Positions 52,433 through 60,775 of a DNA stretch of 64,000 nt are shown here, piece after piece. The notes under the pieces were generated by a model, which was given only the letters and a program-made list of their open reading frames with translations, ran no database searches and was not told where the DNA came from. Source of the DNA: Halobacterium sp. R2-5 (GTDB taxonomy: Archaea; Halobacteriota; Halobacteria; Halobacteriales; Halobacteriaceae); assembly GCF_011734195.1 (NCBI RefSeq), contig NZ_JAANTH010000003.1, forward strand, positions 124,001 to 188,000, given 5' to 3'. The position numbers and the translations under genes were made by a program. The stretch's first letter is position 1, and each line of letters begins with the position of its first letter.

Positions 52433-52987
52433 ATGAAACGCCGGGCAGTACTTACGACGATCTCGTCCGTGGCTGGACTCGGGGCCGTAGCTGGGTGTCT
52501 CGGCATGGACGATAACCTTGGAGACGAGACGGGAACCACCCCGGCAGAGACGACGACCACAGAAGGATTGCACACGACCTCGACGCAGACGACAGACCGT
52601 CTGCCTGAGGACTGCCAGCCGCTTCCAGATATTGACGGGTTGCCTGCTCGCCCGCAGACACTCTCAAAGGACGGTGTCACGGCGTACGTGAGGGAGTTCG
52701 AACAGGCGTATGTGGCCGCCGCCATTGACGAGGACGAAGAACTGGTTTCGCTCATCGTTGAGCGTGTCTCCGAGGAGTCAGGGGACTACACGGTCGAACT
52801 ACTCGGCGAGATGGTATCGACGACACAACGGACAACCGGCGAGGAGACGCAGACAGAGCAGCCGGTGGACGCCCGTGAGTACAGGGTGCAGTATCTGGTT
52901 TCGGAGCATCGGCTAGTTCGTGAACGTCGTGGGATTGCCGGTGGGACGGTTATCTCGCAGAATTGTTGGATGATAAACACTGCATAG
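52433..52987 (+). CDS. Secreted lipoprotein
   Basis: 184 residues. MKRRAVLTTISSVAGLGAVAGCLG is a Tat-like or Sec signal with lipobox VAGC near residue 22. A Thr-rich linker (TTPAETTTTEGLHTTSTQTT) leads to a soluble alpha/beta domain of about 120 residues. No known family. Isolated gene. Confidence 0.75.
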   Translation: MKRRAVLTTISSVAGLGAVAGCLGMDDNLGDETGTTPAETTTTEGLHTTSTQTTDRLPEDCQPLPDIDGLPARPQTLSKDGVTAYVREFEQAYVAAAIDEDEELVSLIVERVSEESGDYTVELLGEMVSTTQRTTGEETQTEQPVDAREYRVQYLVSEHRLVRERRGIAGGTVISQNCWMINTA

Positions 52988-53146
52988 ACGTTCTCTCGTG
53001 GACTGGAGAATTCTCTCGAACGCTGTAACGTTCGCCTGTACTTTGTACTTAGCCCACCAATATGGTGTGTAGAAGAATCTTCGATGACAGAGAATCAGCG
53101 AGTAAGAGCTGTACCTCCCTGAATTTCTGGGGGACAGAGAACCGTT

Positions 53147-53965
53147 TTAGCGTGAAATAGATTGCACGAAGTCAAGAACATCTTGCTCACGCTGCTGCCA
53201 ACCCATATCCAGATCCACACTCACGCTCAGTTCAATAGCATCTGACATCGAAACGTTTTGAGAATCCTCAAAGTCATCCGCAGGATAGACTCCACCACCA
53301 GCAAGAATCGAGCCGTTGGATTTCCACCGACCAGCAATACCTTTGATCGGGAGTGTCCCGCCACCGAACGTCAGTTCGTCCTGGTCACTGTGCGGGATAT
53401 CGACGCCACTTATCGTCACTTCTTCAAGCGGATACTCGCCGCGCACTACCGGGAATTCTCCCGCAGATGTATTTGACGCGTCCATTGTACCGTCGGTCTG
53501 AATGTTCTGGACGCCAAACTCACGCATTGCCGAAGTAAGATGATCTCGGATCGATTTCCTGATTTCCCCGTTTTTCAGCCTGGTGGCTATCGAGAGATGT
53601 GAGGGGAATACGTCCACCCGTGACGCAAATGCCACAGCGAATGGACGGTCGATTTCGCCGAAGGTATCTTCTTTAATCCGCTCACGAAGATGGGTGTCCT
53701 CGTAACGAACAGTATGGCCATGGGCAGTGTAATCCACAACGAATGCTGCACTTCCCTCCAGTAACAATCGAGGTTCTGAATTCGGCGTTTTGAGCGTCCA
53801 TCGGTCGACAGCATCGACTTCTGGCGCAGGGACATCTTTGTCTGAAGATTCGCCCACTTCCGCATTTGAAGAACCCCCACAGCCAGCCAAGGCACTGCTG
53901 CCGGCGACACCGATTCCAGCCAATAGACGCCGACGGCTTAGCGTCGGTTGCTCATTTTCTCCCAC
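53147..53965 (-). CDS. Tat lipoprotein of unknown function
   Basis: 272 residues from GTG 53965; a start at 54016 would add 17 residues before the signal. The twin-arginine signal SRRRLLAGIGVAGSSALAGCGG has its lipobox Cys near residue 28. The mature domain is beta-rich (RWTLKTPNSEPRLLLEGSAA, PFAVAFASRVDVFPSH). Residues include no obvious metal or catalytic set. Upstream sequence is AT-rich. Confidence 0.7.
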   Translation of the reverse strand: MGENEQPTLSRRRLLAGIGVAGSSALAGCGGSSNAEVGESSDKDVPAPEVDAVDRWTLKTPNSEPRLLLEGSAAFVVDYTAHGHTVRYEDTHLRERIKEDTFGEIDRPFAVAFASRVDVFPSHLSIATRLKNGEIRKSIRDHLTSAMREFGVQNIQTDGTMDASNTSAGEFPVVRGEYPLEEVTISGVDIPHSDQDELTFGGGTLPIKGIAGRWKSNGSILAGGGVYPADDFEDSQNVSMSDAIELSVSVDLDMGWQQREQDVLDFVQSISR

Positions 53966-54052
53966 AATGATACGACAGTTCGAATCTAATGTTAAATTCT
54001 TTCTCCTGAGAAACATCCGCTAGCAAGGGCTGCGAATGGCGCATTCACGGGT

Positions 54053-54307
54053 TCAGTCGTCGCAGTTGGCTTCGCAACTGGGAGAGTTACTTACGGTCGG
54101 TTCAGCGAGTGTGATCGCGCCATCGCTGGTGACGACAATCTCGTAGCCCGCGTACGTGAACGAGACCGCTCCATCGTCCATGCTTCCGATGAGGCGGTTG
54201 AGACTGTCGGGGTCGATTACATCGTACAGTAGTGGTAGCTCTATTGCGTCTATGTCGCGTTTCGCTGCGATGGTATCGATAATTCGCTCTGACGGAGATT
54301 CAGACAT
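54053..54307 (-). CDS. HalOD1 output-domain protein (copy 2)
   Basis: 84 residues, one HalOD1 domain: PSERIIDTIAAKRDIDAIEL, LYDVIDPDSLNRLIGSMDDG and FTYAGYEIVVTSDGAITLAEP. It shares most positions with the copy at 41950-42180 and has a short Cys-containing tail (SCEANCDD) that the other lacks. Divergent from a DUF7344-like gene in the same layout as copy 1. Confidence 0.85.
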   Translation of the reverse strand: MSESPSERIIDTIAAKRDIDAIELPLLYDVIDPDSLNRLIGSMDDGAVSFTYAGYEIVVTSDGAITLAEPTVSNSPSCEANCDD

Positions 54308-54432
54308 CAGCTAGCTATCTCATAAGAGAGACGACCACTTAATGCCGAGCCGTTTTTTGTAGCTCACTTATTCAAAAATCCGCAGCGTTCAAAGTGAATG
54401 GTGGTTATCCGTGCCGGCGGCCTATCAATGAT

Positions 54433-54750
54433 ATGACGCAGACGAAATCTGACCTCTCCATAGACGACCTGCTCGCAGCCCTCAGCAACGTCCAGCGACG
54501 CCAGCTACTGGAATCACTACTCACTGACTCGCCACCCGATGATCCAGCCTACGTCATCGTTGACGCCGACACCAACCTCGCGATGTACCACATTCACCTG
54601 CCGAAATTAGTCGAGTACGGTCTCATCAACTGGGACGAAGACACCAATCGGGTAACCAAAGGCCCGGAGTTCGAGGCGGCAGCCGACCTGCTTTCCCAAC
54701 TCACCAACCACGACGAACCCCTCCTTTCGAAGGAAGTCAACGATGACTGA
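54433..54750 (+). CDS. DUF7344-like winged-helix protein (copy 4)
   Basis: 105 residues from ATG 54433. LSIDDLLAALSNVQRRQLLE, SPPDDPAYVIVDADTN, YHIHLPKLVEYGLINWDED and KGPEFEAAADLLSQL correspond one to one to the protein at 42302. The overlap of its stop with an ATG at 54743 is also conserved. Cassette duplication is the simplest explanation. Confidence 0.8.
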   Translation: MTQTKSDLSIDDLLAALSNVQRRQLLESLLTDSPPDDPAYVIVDADTNLAMYHIHLPKLVEYGLINWDEDTNRVTKGPEFEAAADLLSQLTNHDEPLLSKEVNDD

Positions 54751-55003
54751 GCGAAGCGGCGACGCGGCGCACTCCACTGAGGGGCATGGGAGTACCGACG
54801 GGGAGAGTGAGCAGAGGGGTGTATCTGCGGAAGCCAACGCACAGGCAGAGTGTTGGCGATCTCCGTTACTCCTTGGAGAAATAACTCACTCGGAGTACCC
54901 AGGTGTATCCTCTAAACTTACTGTTCCGCCTGCTGGGATTGGAAGTCGTGGAGTTGCTCTCGAAGCTGACCGATTTCGGCCTGCTGGGAGACGAGCATTG
55001 TGA
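54743..55003 (+). CDS. Possible small coupled protein after DUF7344-like copy 4
   Basis: 86 codons beginning inside the stop of the preceding gene. The first 35 residues are polar (MTERSGDAAHSTEGHGSTDG); the rest overlaps, in antisense, a better-supported gene, so the true end may be different or the gene may be frameshifted relative to the 47-residue counterpart at 42613. Low confidence. Confidence 0.3.
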   Translation: MTERSGDAAHSTEGHGSTDGESEQRGVSAEANAQAECWRSPLLLGEITHSEYPGVSSKLTVPPAGIGSRGVALEADRFRPAGRRAL

Positions 55004-55202
55004 AGACGAGCGGCCACTTCATACTCTCAGCGCTGGCGAGCTGTGCGTGACCGGCGTACGAACGCTGCTTGGCGCGCTCGATAAGAACGTCCCAATTCTC
55101 TTGTTCGGCCGGAGGGAGGAGTCCGCGGAACGGATGCCAGTTTTCCTCGAAGTCCTCGACGAACTCTGGATAGAGTTGGTCGTCGTCGTCAGTCGTCGCC
55201 AT
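54918..55202 (-). CDS. DUF8156-like small protein (b)
   Basis: 94 residues from ATG 55202, whose first bases overlap the stop of the preceding gene. Sequence elements FVEDFEENWHPFRGLLPPAE, DVLIERAKQRSYAGHAQLAS and WPLVFTMLVSQQAEIGQL are shared in order with the neighbour at 55189, so the two are tandem paralogues; the end is a coiled coil. Not characterised; the family is haloarchaeal. Confidence 0.7.
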   Translation of the reverse strand: MATTDDDDQLYPEFVEDFEENWHPFRGLLPPAEQENWDVLIERAKQRSYAGHAQLASAESMKWPLVFTMLVSQQAEIGQLREQLHDFQSQQAEQ

Positions 55203-55449
55203 TGTCTTCCTCCAGTTTGGTTTCCAGTTCGGCGATGCGTTTCTCCTGGGAGACCAGCATGGAGAAGACGATCCCCCAGTTCGGCTCAACGGGATTTTGC
55301 TGGCCGGCAGCGTGAGCGTGCTGGTGAGCTTGGACGAGTATCTCGTCCCAGTGTGGTTGGTATTCGCGGATGAGGCCGTGGCGGAACACCTTCCAGTCGT
55401 TTTCGAAGCCCTGCAATCGGTCGCGGTAGGTTGCTCGAGTCTTCCCCAT
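55189..55449 (-). CDS. DUF8156-like small protein (a)
   Basis: 86 residues. TYRDRLQGFENDWKVFRHGL, WDEILVQAHQHAHAAGQQNP and WGIVFSMLVSQEKRIAELET parallel the downstream paralogue. The C-terminus is a short coiled coil likely to mediate heterodimerisation with it. Overlapping genes and similarity suggest a hetero-oligomer made from one transcript. Function unknown. Confidence 0.7.
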   Translation of the reverse strand: MGKTRATYRDRLQGFENDWKVFRHGLIREYQPHWDEILVQAHQHAHAAGQQNPVEPNWGIVFSMLVSQEKRIAELETKLEEDNGDD

Positions 55450-55628
55450 ACACCAGAACTCGCTGGGTTAGCGGATAAGCCAAATCCTGCCGTGCGCTGA
55501 AAGTGCAAGTGTACAATCTACCCCTCTTTTCAGTGATTTCCTCCTCTCAGAGAATACCGGATTATTCGGCGGTTTTACTACCAGAATGGCCTGTCAGCAG
55601 GGCAGCACAGATAGTGGAGATTCCGGGG

Positions 55629-56054
55629 CTATGGGATTCGCTGTGCGGTGAGTCGCTTCCAGAGCAGACCAACAAGTACCGCCAGTGTGCCGGGGACAAG
55701 CGCTGACCCACTCCCAAGTAGCAGAGCGTACCCGAACTTCGCTACTTGCGACGGGGGCTGCCCAGTATACGCGACGCCAATCACGGAGACCGCTCCAAAT
55801 AGCACACCAAACGAAATCGCGTACGCGTACGCCACGTCGTAGTCCAACGCGACAGGCAGTGCGGCGAGAACGACCAGTACTCCGCCCGCACTCCACAATC
55901 CGGCGACAAACACCACGTCCAGTATCGGCCCACTCCCATCCATTAGTTGTGCATATCGGGCCATTCCTGCACCAACGACAGTACTCCCGAGTACAACTCC
56001 GAGGAATGCTCTGAGTGATGGAAGAGGGATTCGATTTGACCAATCAGGGCCCAT
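55629..56054 (-). CDS. Membrane protein, four helices
   Basis: 141 residues from ATG 56054. Four membrane segments: LRAFLGVVLGSTVVGAGMA, ILDVVFVAGLWSAGGVLVVL, AYAYAISFGVLFGAVSVIGV and GYALLLGSGSALVPGTLAVL. The arrangement is a simple bundle without motif. Codons before the ATG (up to 56135) are not supported. Confidence 0.65.
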   Translation of the reverse strand: MGPDWSNRIPLPSLRAFLGVVLGSTVVGAGMARYAQLMDGSGPILDVVFVAGLWSAGGVLVVLAALPVALDYDVAYAYAISFGVLFGAVSVIGVAYTGQPPSQVAKFGYALLLGSGSALVPGTLAVLVGLLWKRLTAQRIP

Positions 56055-56090
56055 TATGCAATTCGTGACGCCTCTCTGGGAAATAGATTG

Positions 56091-56187
56091 CCTGTACTTA
56101 CCGAAGCTACTCACCACACCGAAGCGAGTTCTCACCAGCTGATTCGGAGTGAAAATACCCTCTCAATGGGTGTGCGAATTTTGTACG
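56091..56187 (+). repeat. Dispersed repeat R1, copy C
   Basis: About 96 bases (cctgtactta...gttctcaccagctgatt...gtgaaaa) matching copy A closely over the first 60 bases. It lies between two divergent membrane-protein genes. Confidence 0.6.
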
Positions 56188-56263
56188 GGGAAATTGAGAG
56201 TTGGAACTTAAGACCTTCCGAGAGGCGAGAAATGTTTATTATGGATACATATGATGACGGGAT

Positions 56264-56902
56264 ATGCCAACCATTGAGGGGTGGTCACTGTGGGTGCATA
56301 TTGCGGCAGGCGTGGTGGCCGTCCTCGCCGGGACAGGTGCGATCGTGACGGAGAAAGGGGGACAGCGACACCGACAGGCTGGCAAACTCTTTCTCGTCTC
56401 AATGGGCGTCGTTGTCGGGACAGTGTTCGTGCTCCTCGCTCTCAATCCGACCTCATTTCGGATCATTCTCACGTTGGTCGCCGTCTTCAGTGGGTATCTT
56501 GCCTTCTCCGGATATCGCGTGCTTTCCCGGAAGCGACCGGCTGCCACCCCTCAGCGTCTGGATTGGATCGCAACCGGGAGCGTGGTTCTGGCATGTCTCG
56601 GATTGGGTGTCTGGGGGATTGTTTGGGTCGTTACCGGTAACTCATTCGGGCTCGTGATGCTCGTCTTCGGCGGAATTGGAGTAACATTCGGAACGATTGA
56701 TATTCGAGCCTTCCAGAGAGATGCATCTGATGAGTGGCTAGTTAGTCATCTTCAACGGATGATTGCTGCGTTTATTGCGACGATCAGCGCTGTGTCCGCA
56801 GTTAATCTCACCCCCGTGTTGGGTATTCTGGCGTGGTTATGGCCGACAATCGTGGGAACACCCCTGATATATTACTGGTCAAAGGAACACAGCACGGAGT
56901 GA
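56264..56902 (+). CDS. DUF2306-like membrane protein
   Basis: 212 residues, seven predicted membrane segments. WSLWVHIAAGVVAVLAGTGA with an early histidine and GGQRHRQAGKLFLVSMGVVV with paired basic and histidine residues are typical of the DUF2306 group. A possible haem or quinone role has been suggested by the conserved histidines but is unproven. Single gene. Confidence 0.75.
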   Translation: MPTIEGWSLWVHIAAGVVAVLAGTGAIVTEKGGQRHRQAGKLFLVSMGVVVGTVFVLLALNPTSFRIILTLVAVFSGYLAFSGYRVLSRKRPAATPQRLDWIATGSVVLACLGLGVWGIVWVVTGNSFGLVMLVFGGIGVTFGTIDIRAFQRDASDEWLVSHLQRMIAAFIATISAVSAVNLTPVLGILAWLWPTIVGTPLIYYWSKEHSTE

Positions 56903-57038
56903 CACGGCGATTCCACAGTCATCCCTGTATTGCGTAGTCCTTTCCTCCAATTGACCGCCAGAGAAGTCCAAGGCGCTTCCTCGGTAGATGGTCTGGACCT
57001 AGCAATTCCTACCCTACTGCTCTTGCTGCTCAGACGGC

Positions 57039-57088
57039 GAATATCTGGGTTTCGTCACAGGGTATTACTGGTGCCCTTCGCGCCTGCT
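57039..57088 (+). repeat. Dispersed repeat R2, copy 2
   Basis: 47 of 50 bases identical with 49804-49853, same orientation, 7.2 kb apart. It lies 88 bases before the metal ATPase gene. Confidence 0.65.
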
Positions 57089-57175
57089 CCTTTCTGCGAT
57101 TAAAATACCATATTGGTGACTATTTCCCCACGTTCCCACCTACGTTGAAGCATCTGGCGGGCGACACAACCAATA

Positions 57176-59350
57176 ATGGACGATCAGAATCGGCCAGCGA
57201 ACGACGAGACAGCCCACACGGACCACGATGAGGAGGCCACTGAGCAGGCACTCCTTGAAGAGGAGGCTGAACCCCATCCTGAGAAGGAACACAGCACACA
57301 TGATCAACACGGGGAGCATGATGGCCACGGAGGGATGCACGAGGGCCACGAGCAGATGTTCCGCCGGCGTTTTTTCGTCTCGACGCTCCTCTCCATTCCC
57401 GTCCTCCTGTACAGCGAGACGCTGCAGGAGTGGCTTGGGTTCTCTGTCCCGGCGTTCCCGGGGAGCGAGTGGATCAACCCCGTCTTCGCGGTCATCGTCT
57501 TCGCGTACGGTGGGGTGCCATTCCTCCGGATGGCGGCACCGGAGCTGAAAGACCGGGCGCCGGGGATGATGACGCTGATCTCGATGGCGATCACCGTCGC
57601 GTTCGTCTACAGTCTCGCGAGCGTTGTCTTTCCCACACAGTCGGCGTTCTTCTGGGAGCTCGTCACCCTGATCGACATTATGTTGCTGGGGCACTGGATC
57701 GAGATGCGGTCCGTACGCCGGGCCTCGAGCGCGGTCGACGAACTGGCGAAGCTGATGCCCGACACCGCCGAACGAATCACCGACGACGGGGAGACCGAGG
57801 AGGTCCCGGTGAGTGAGCTCTCCGAGGGCGACCTCGTACTCGTCCGCCCGGGCGCGAGTGTTCCCGCCGATGGGGTTGTCGAAGAGGGCGACTCGAACGT
57901 CAACGAATCCATGATTACGGGTGAATCCAAGCCGGTTTCGAAAGACCCTGGCGACGAAGTCATTGGTGGAGCAATCAATGGAGACGGGAGCCTCCGCGTT
58001 CGGGTCGGTGCCACGGGTGAGGAGACGACGCTCGCGGGGATTATGCGACTCGTCGAGGAAGCCCAGCAGAGCAAGTCCCAGACGCAAGTATTAGCCGACC
58101 GCGCGGCCGGCTGGCTGTTCTACGTCGCTCTCGGAGCGGCAGTCCTGACAGCCATCGCGTGGACACTCGCAGTCTCGTTCAACGCGACCGTCATCGAGCG
58201 TGTGGTCACGGTGCTCGTCATCGCCTGCCCGCACGCGCTCGGACTCGCCATCCCCCTCGTGGTCGCAATCAACACGTCGTTGGCGGCTCGGAACGGGATG
58301 CTGGTCCGGGACCGTATCGCGATGGAGGAGGCGCGGAACCTAGACGCCATTATCTTCGACAAGACGGGGACGCTCACAGAGGGCGAGCACGGTGTCGTCG
58401 ACATGGCGACCGTCGACGGCGTCGACGAGGACGACGCGCTCGCGCTGGCAGCAGCCGTCGAGAGCGACTCCGAGCACATGATTGCGCGAGCCATCCGCGA
58501 GGCCGCCGGAGAGCGCGACCTCTCTGCGCCTGACGCGTCCGGCTTCGAGGCGATCAAAGGCCGGGGCGTCCGAGCGAACGTCGACGGCGACGAGGTATAC
58601 GTCGGCGGCCCGAATCTACTGGACCAGCTGGACAGCCAGGTACCCAGTCACCTCCAGCGCTTCGCTGATGCAGCTGGGGAGAACGCACAGACTGTAGTGT
58701 ATCTCGTCCGGGACGGCGAGTTGATTGCTGCCTTTGCGATGGCCGACGTCGTTCGTGAGGAGAGCTACCGCGTCGTCGATGCTCTACACGACCTCGGCAT
58801 CGAGGTGGCGATGCTGACTGGAGACTCCCGGGACGTTGCTAACGCTGTCGCCGACGAGCTAGACATTGACACAGTGTTCGCAGAAGTCCTCCCTGAGGAC
58901 AAGGACGAGAAAGTTCAGGAACTCCAAGGCCAGGGCAAACTCGTCGGCATGGTCGGCGATGGCGTAAATGACGCGCCGGCGTTGACGCGGGCAGATGTTG
59001 GCATCGCTATCGGGAGTGGGACGGATGTCGCGGTCCAGTCGGCCGATGTCATCCTCGTTCAGAATAACCCGGTGGATGTGGTTCGCCTCGTGAAGCTGAG
59101 CAAGGCGAGTTACCGGAAGATGCAGGAGAATATCGTCTGGGCGGCTGGGTACAACGTCTTCGCGCTCCCCCTTGCAGCCGGCGTGTTGGCACCGATCGGA
59201 ATTCTGCTGTCGCCTGCTGTGGGCGCGCTCCTGATGTCGCTGAGTACGGTCATCGTCGCCGTTAACGCTCAACTGCTTCGGCGCGTTGATCTGTCTCTTC
59301 CCGAGCTTCCTGGAGAAACCGCCTCTACTGACGCGCAACCTGCAGATTGA
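57176..59350 (+). CDS. copB: CopB-type copper-exporting P-type ATPase
   Basis: 724 residues. The N-terminus is rich in histidine ([20 protein letters not shown], about 43-62), a metal-gathering segment. Eight membrane helices carry CPH ([11 protein letters not shown]), the hallmark of the P1B-3/CopB group, instead of CPC. The actuator TGES ([11 protein letters not shown]), phosphorylation site DKTGTLTEG and hinge [16 protein letters not shown] are intact. It exports copper or silver out of the cell. No regulator or chaperone gene adjoins it. Confidence 0.93.
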   Translation: MDDQNRPANDETAHTDHDEEATEQALLEEEAEPHPEKEHSTHDQHGEHDGHGGMHEGHEQMFRRRFFVSTLLSIPVLLYSETLQEWLGFSVPAFPGSEWINPVFAVIVFAYGGVPFLRMAAPELKDRAPGMMTLISMAITVAFVYSLASVVFPTQSAFFWELVTLIDIMLLGHWIEMRSVRRASSAVDELAKLMPDTAERITDDGETEEVPVSELSEGDLVLVRPGASVPADGVVEEGDSNVNESMITGESKPVSKDPGDEVIGGAINGDGSLRVRVGATGEETTLAGIMRLVEEAQQSKSQTQVLADRAAGWLFYVALGAAVLTAIAWTLAVSFNATVIERVVTVLVIACPHALGLAIPLVVAINTSLAARNGMLVRDRIAMEEARNLDAIIFDKTGTLTEGEHGVVDMATVDGVDEDDALALAAAVESDSEHMIARAIREAAGERDLSAPDASGFEAIKGRGVRANVDGDEVYVGGPNLLDQLDSQVPSHLQRFADAAGENAQTVVYLVRDGELIAAFAMADVVREESYRVVDALHDLGIEVAMLTGDSRDVANAVADELDIDTVFAEVLPEDKDEKVQELQGQGKLVGMVGDGVNDAPALTRADVGIAIGSGTDVAVQSADVILVQNNPVDVVRLVKLSKASYRKMQENIVWAAGYNVFALPLAAGVLAPIGILLSPAVGALLMSLSTVIVAVNAQLLRRVDLSLPELPGETASTDAQPAD

Positions 59351-59487
59351 ATTTCTCCATAATCGCTTCGGAAGCGTTCTTTTAATTGAGTCTGGTTGGT
59401 GGGAAACAATCGGTAGATCTGTGTAATTCGACGAGTGTCGGTTTGTAGTCACCACCCCCGTTTCCTAAAACTGGTTTTCCTCTCTCA

Positions 59488-59875
59488 CGCTACGCCTCAA
59501 TCCCGAAATCCAACGTAAGAAGCTTCGAACCGTTATATGGTGGCCAAGCGAACTCCTCGATGAGACGTCTGACCTAATCGTCAAAGCAGCTGTGAAAGAT
59601 GCACTGGCGGACTACAACGTCTCGGTAGATTTCTACGACGGCCTCCACGAGGAGGTCGCCCTGGACGGTGACCAGCGCCGCCAGGTCTACCCTTGGAAGT
59701 TCTATGGGCTCACGGAGGAGGTCAAGAGTTCCCGAAAGAACACAACCTGCTCGCCGCGGAGGAGACGCTCCAGCAGATCTACGACACCATCGCTGATAAG
59801 CCCGGGAAGATGATCAAGTACGAGAACGCGCCCCCTTCCCGACGACGTCTAACGGGACGTTCTATTTCCGAATAG
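59488..59875 (+). pseudogene. Frameshifted gene of unknown function
   Basis: An open frame from about 59488 reads LNPEIQRKKLRTVIWWPSEL and on to RRQVYPWKFYGLTEEVK; near 59730 it must shift to the adjacent frame to continue as FPKEHNLLAAEETLQQIYDT to KMIKYENAPP. Haloarchaeal codon use changes frame at the same point, so a real gene with one frameshift (or two programmed pieces) is likely. No start codon is obvious and no family is recognised. The gap 59351-59487 is otherwise empty. Confidence 0.5.
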
Positions 59876-59917
59876 TTTGCTATTCGTACTCTTCAGAGGA
59901 TGACAAGACGATATCTG

Positions 59918-59959
59918 GTTAACCAACAAATCTATGTCGATACGCCTTTGTTGGTTAAC
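59918..59959. repeat. Long inverted repeat, left of the origin region
   Basis: GTTAACCAACAAA (59918-59930) and TTTGTTGGTTAAC (59947-59959), 16 bases apart. A second, nearly identical pair is at 62950-62991. This copy is directly upstream of the gene at 59975. Confidence 0.75.
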
Positions 59960-59974
59960 ACGAGGCGACCGTGG

Positions 59975-60298
59975 ATGTCCTACGAGCCACCGACGCCGCC
60001 GGCGGAGCTCCCGACAAACCTCGTCAATACGCTCAGCGAGTACTCTTCTGAGCAGCTACAGCACGTTGCCCGCTACGCTGAAGAGCTAGCTGAGCACAAA
60101 GCTCGCGAGGCACGTCTCGAAGAGGACTCAGATGAAAACGAGATCGAAGAACGCCCCGACGATCTGCCGGACGACGTCCCAGCGAAGGCCACAGTCACGA
60201 TCAAGGAGATTAACGACAACCGCTACTACTACTGGCAGTGGCGGGATGGCGATGAAATCAAATCCCAGTACAAGGAGCCAGTGAATTCAGACGAGTGA
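59975..60298 (+). CDS. Small acidic protein next to the origin
   Basis: 107 residues from ATG 59975. LPTNLVNTLSEYSSEQLQHV and AEELAEHKAREARLEED are helical, followed by an acidic linker and a KATVTIKEINDNRYYYWQWR strand pair; the NNRYYYWQWRxGDxIxSxY pattern is that of a short domain found in many archaeal and viral proteins. No enzyme motif. The inverted repeat immediately upstream may control it. A plasmid-type accessory protein is likely. Confidence 0.7.
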   Translation: MSYEPPTPPAELPTNLVNTLSEYSSEQLQHVARYAEELAEHKAREARLEEDSDENEIEERPDDLPDDVPAKATVTIKEINDNRYYYWQWRDGDEIKSQYKEPVNSDE

Positions 60299-60775
60299 TA
60301 GCAACCGTCCACGTTCGACTTTGTTACGAGAGATTACGAGACGCGGTGTCGTGGGTAACACTACCTCGAAAGCTGAGGACAACACATCGATAGAGGTGTG
60401 TCTCGACTGGAAGGGGTCCATCGAACACATCGATAGAGGGGTGACTACGGACGACGGCTTAGTAGGCCGATATCTTGAGTATTTTAATTATCGGCACAGA
60501 AAAACCACGCCAGAACACTAGGTGAGGGATTGGAGGGGGTTCCAGCTATATCCGGAGATAGAGGATTTTAGCGCCCAGATCACACTTCGATAGAGGTGTG
60601 TGGTGTGAAGATAGGATACGCGGCTAAGGAGAAGAGTGGGTGATTGTGGATCGAGCGGTTTGAGCGTGATATGGGTCAACACGGCAGTACACATCGATAG
60701 AGGGGTGTCTCCTTCCGGGAGACAATCCTGAGACGAATTCGAAAGACGGGACAGTTCGGCGACGATAGAAGTCGC
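60299..60775. other. Intergenic region with plus-orientation origin boxes
   Basis: About 480 bases downstream of orc1/cdc6, no supported gene. It holds four boxes: ACACATCGATAGAGGTGTG (60382-60400), ACACATCGATAGAGGGGTG (60425-60443), ACACTTCGATAGAGGTGTG (60583-60601) and ACACATCGATAGAGGGGTG (60689-60707), all in plus orientation and irregularly spaced. Confidence 0.8.
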
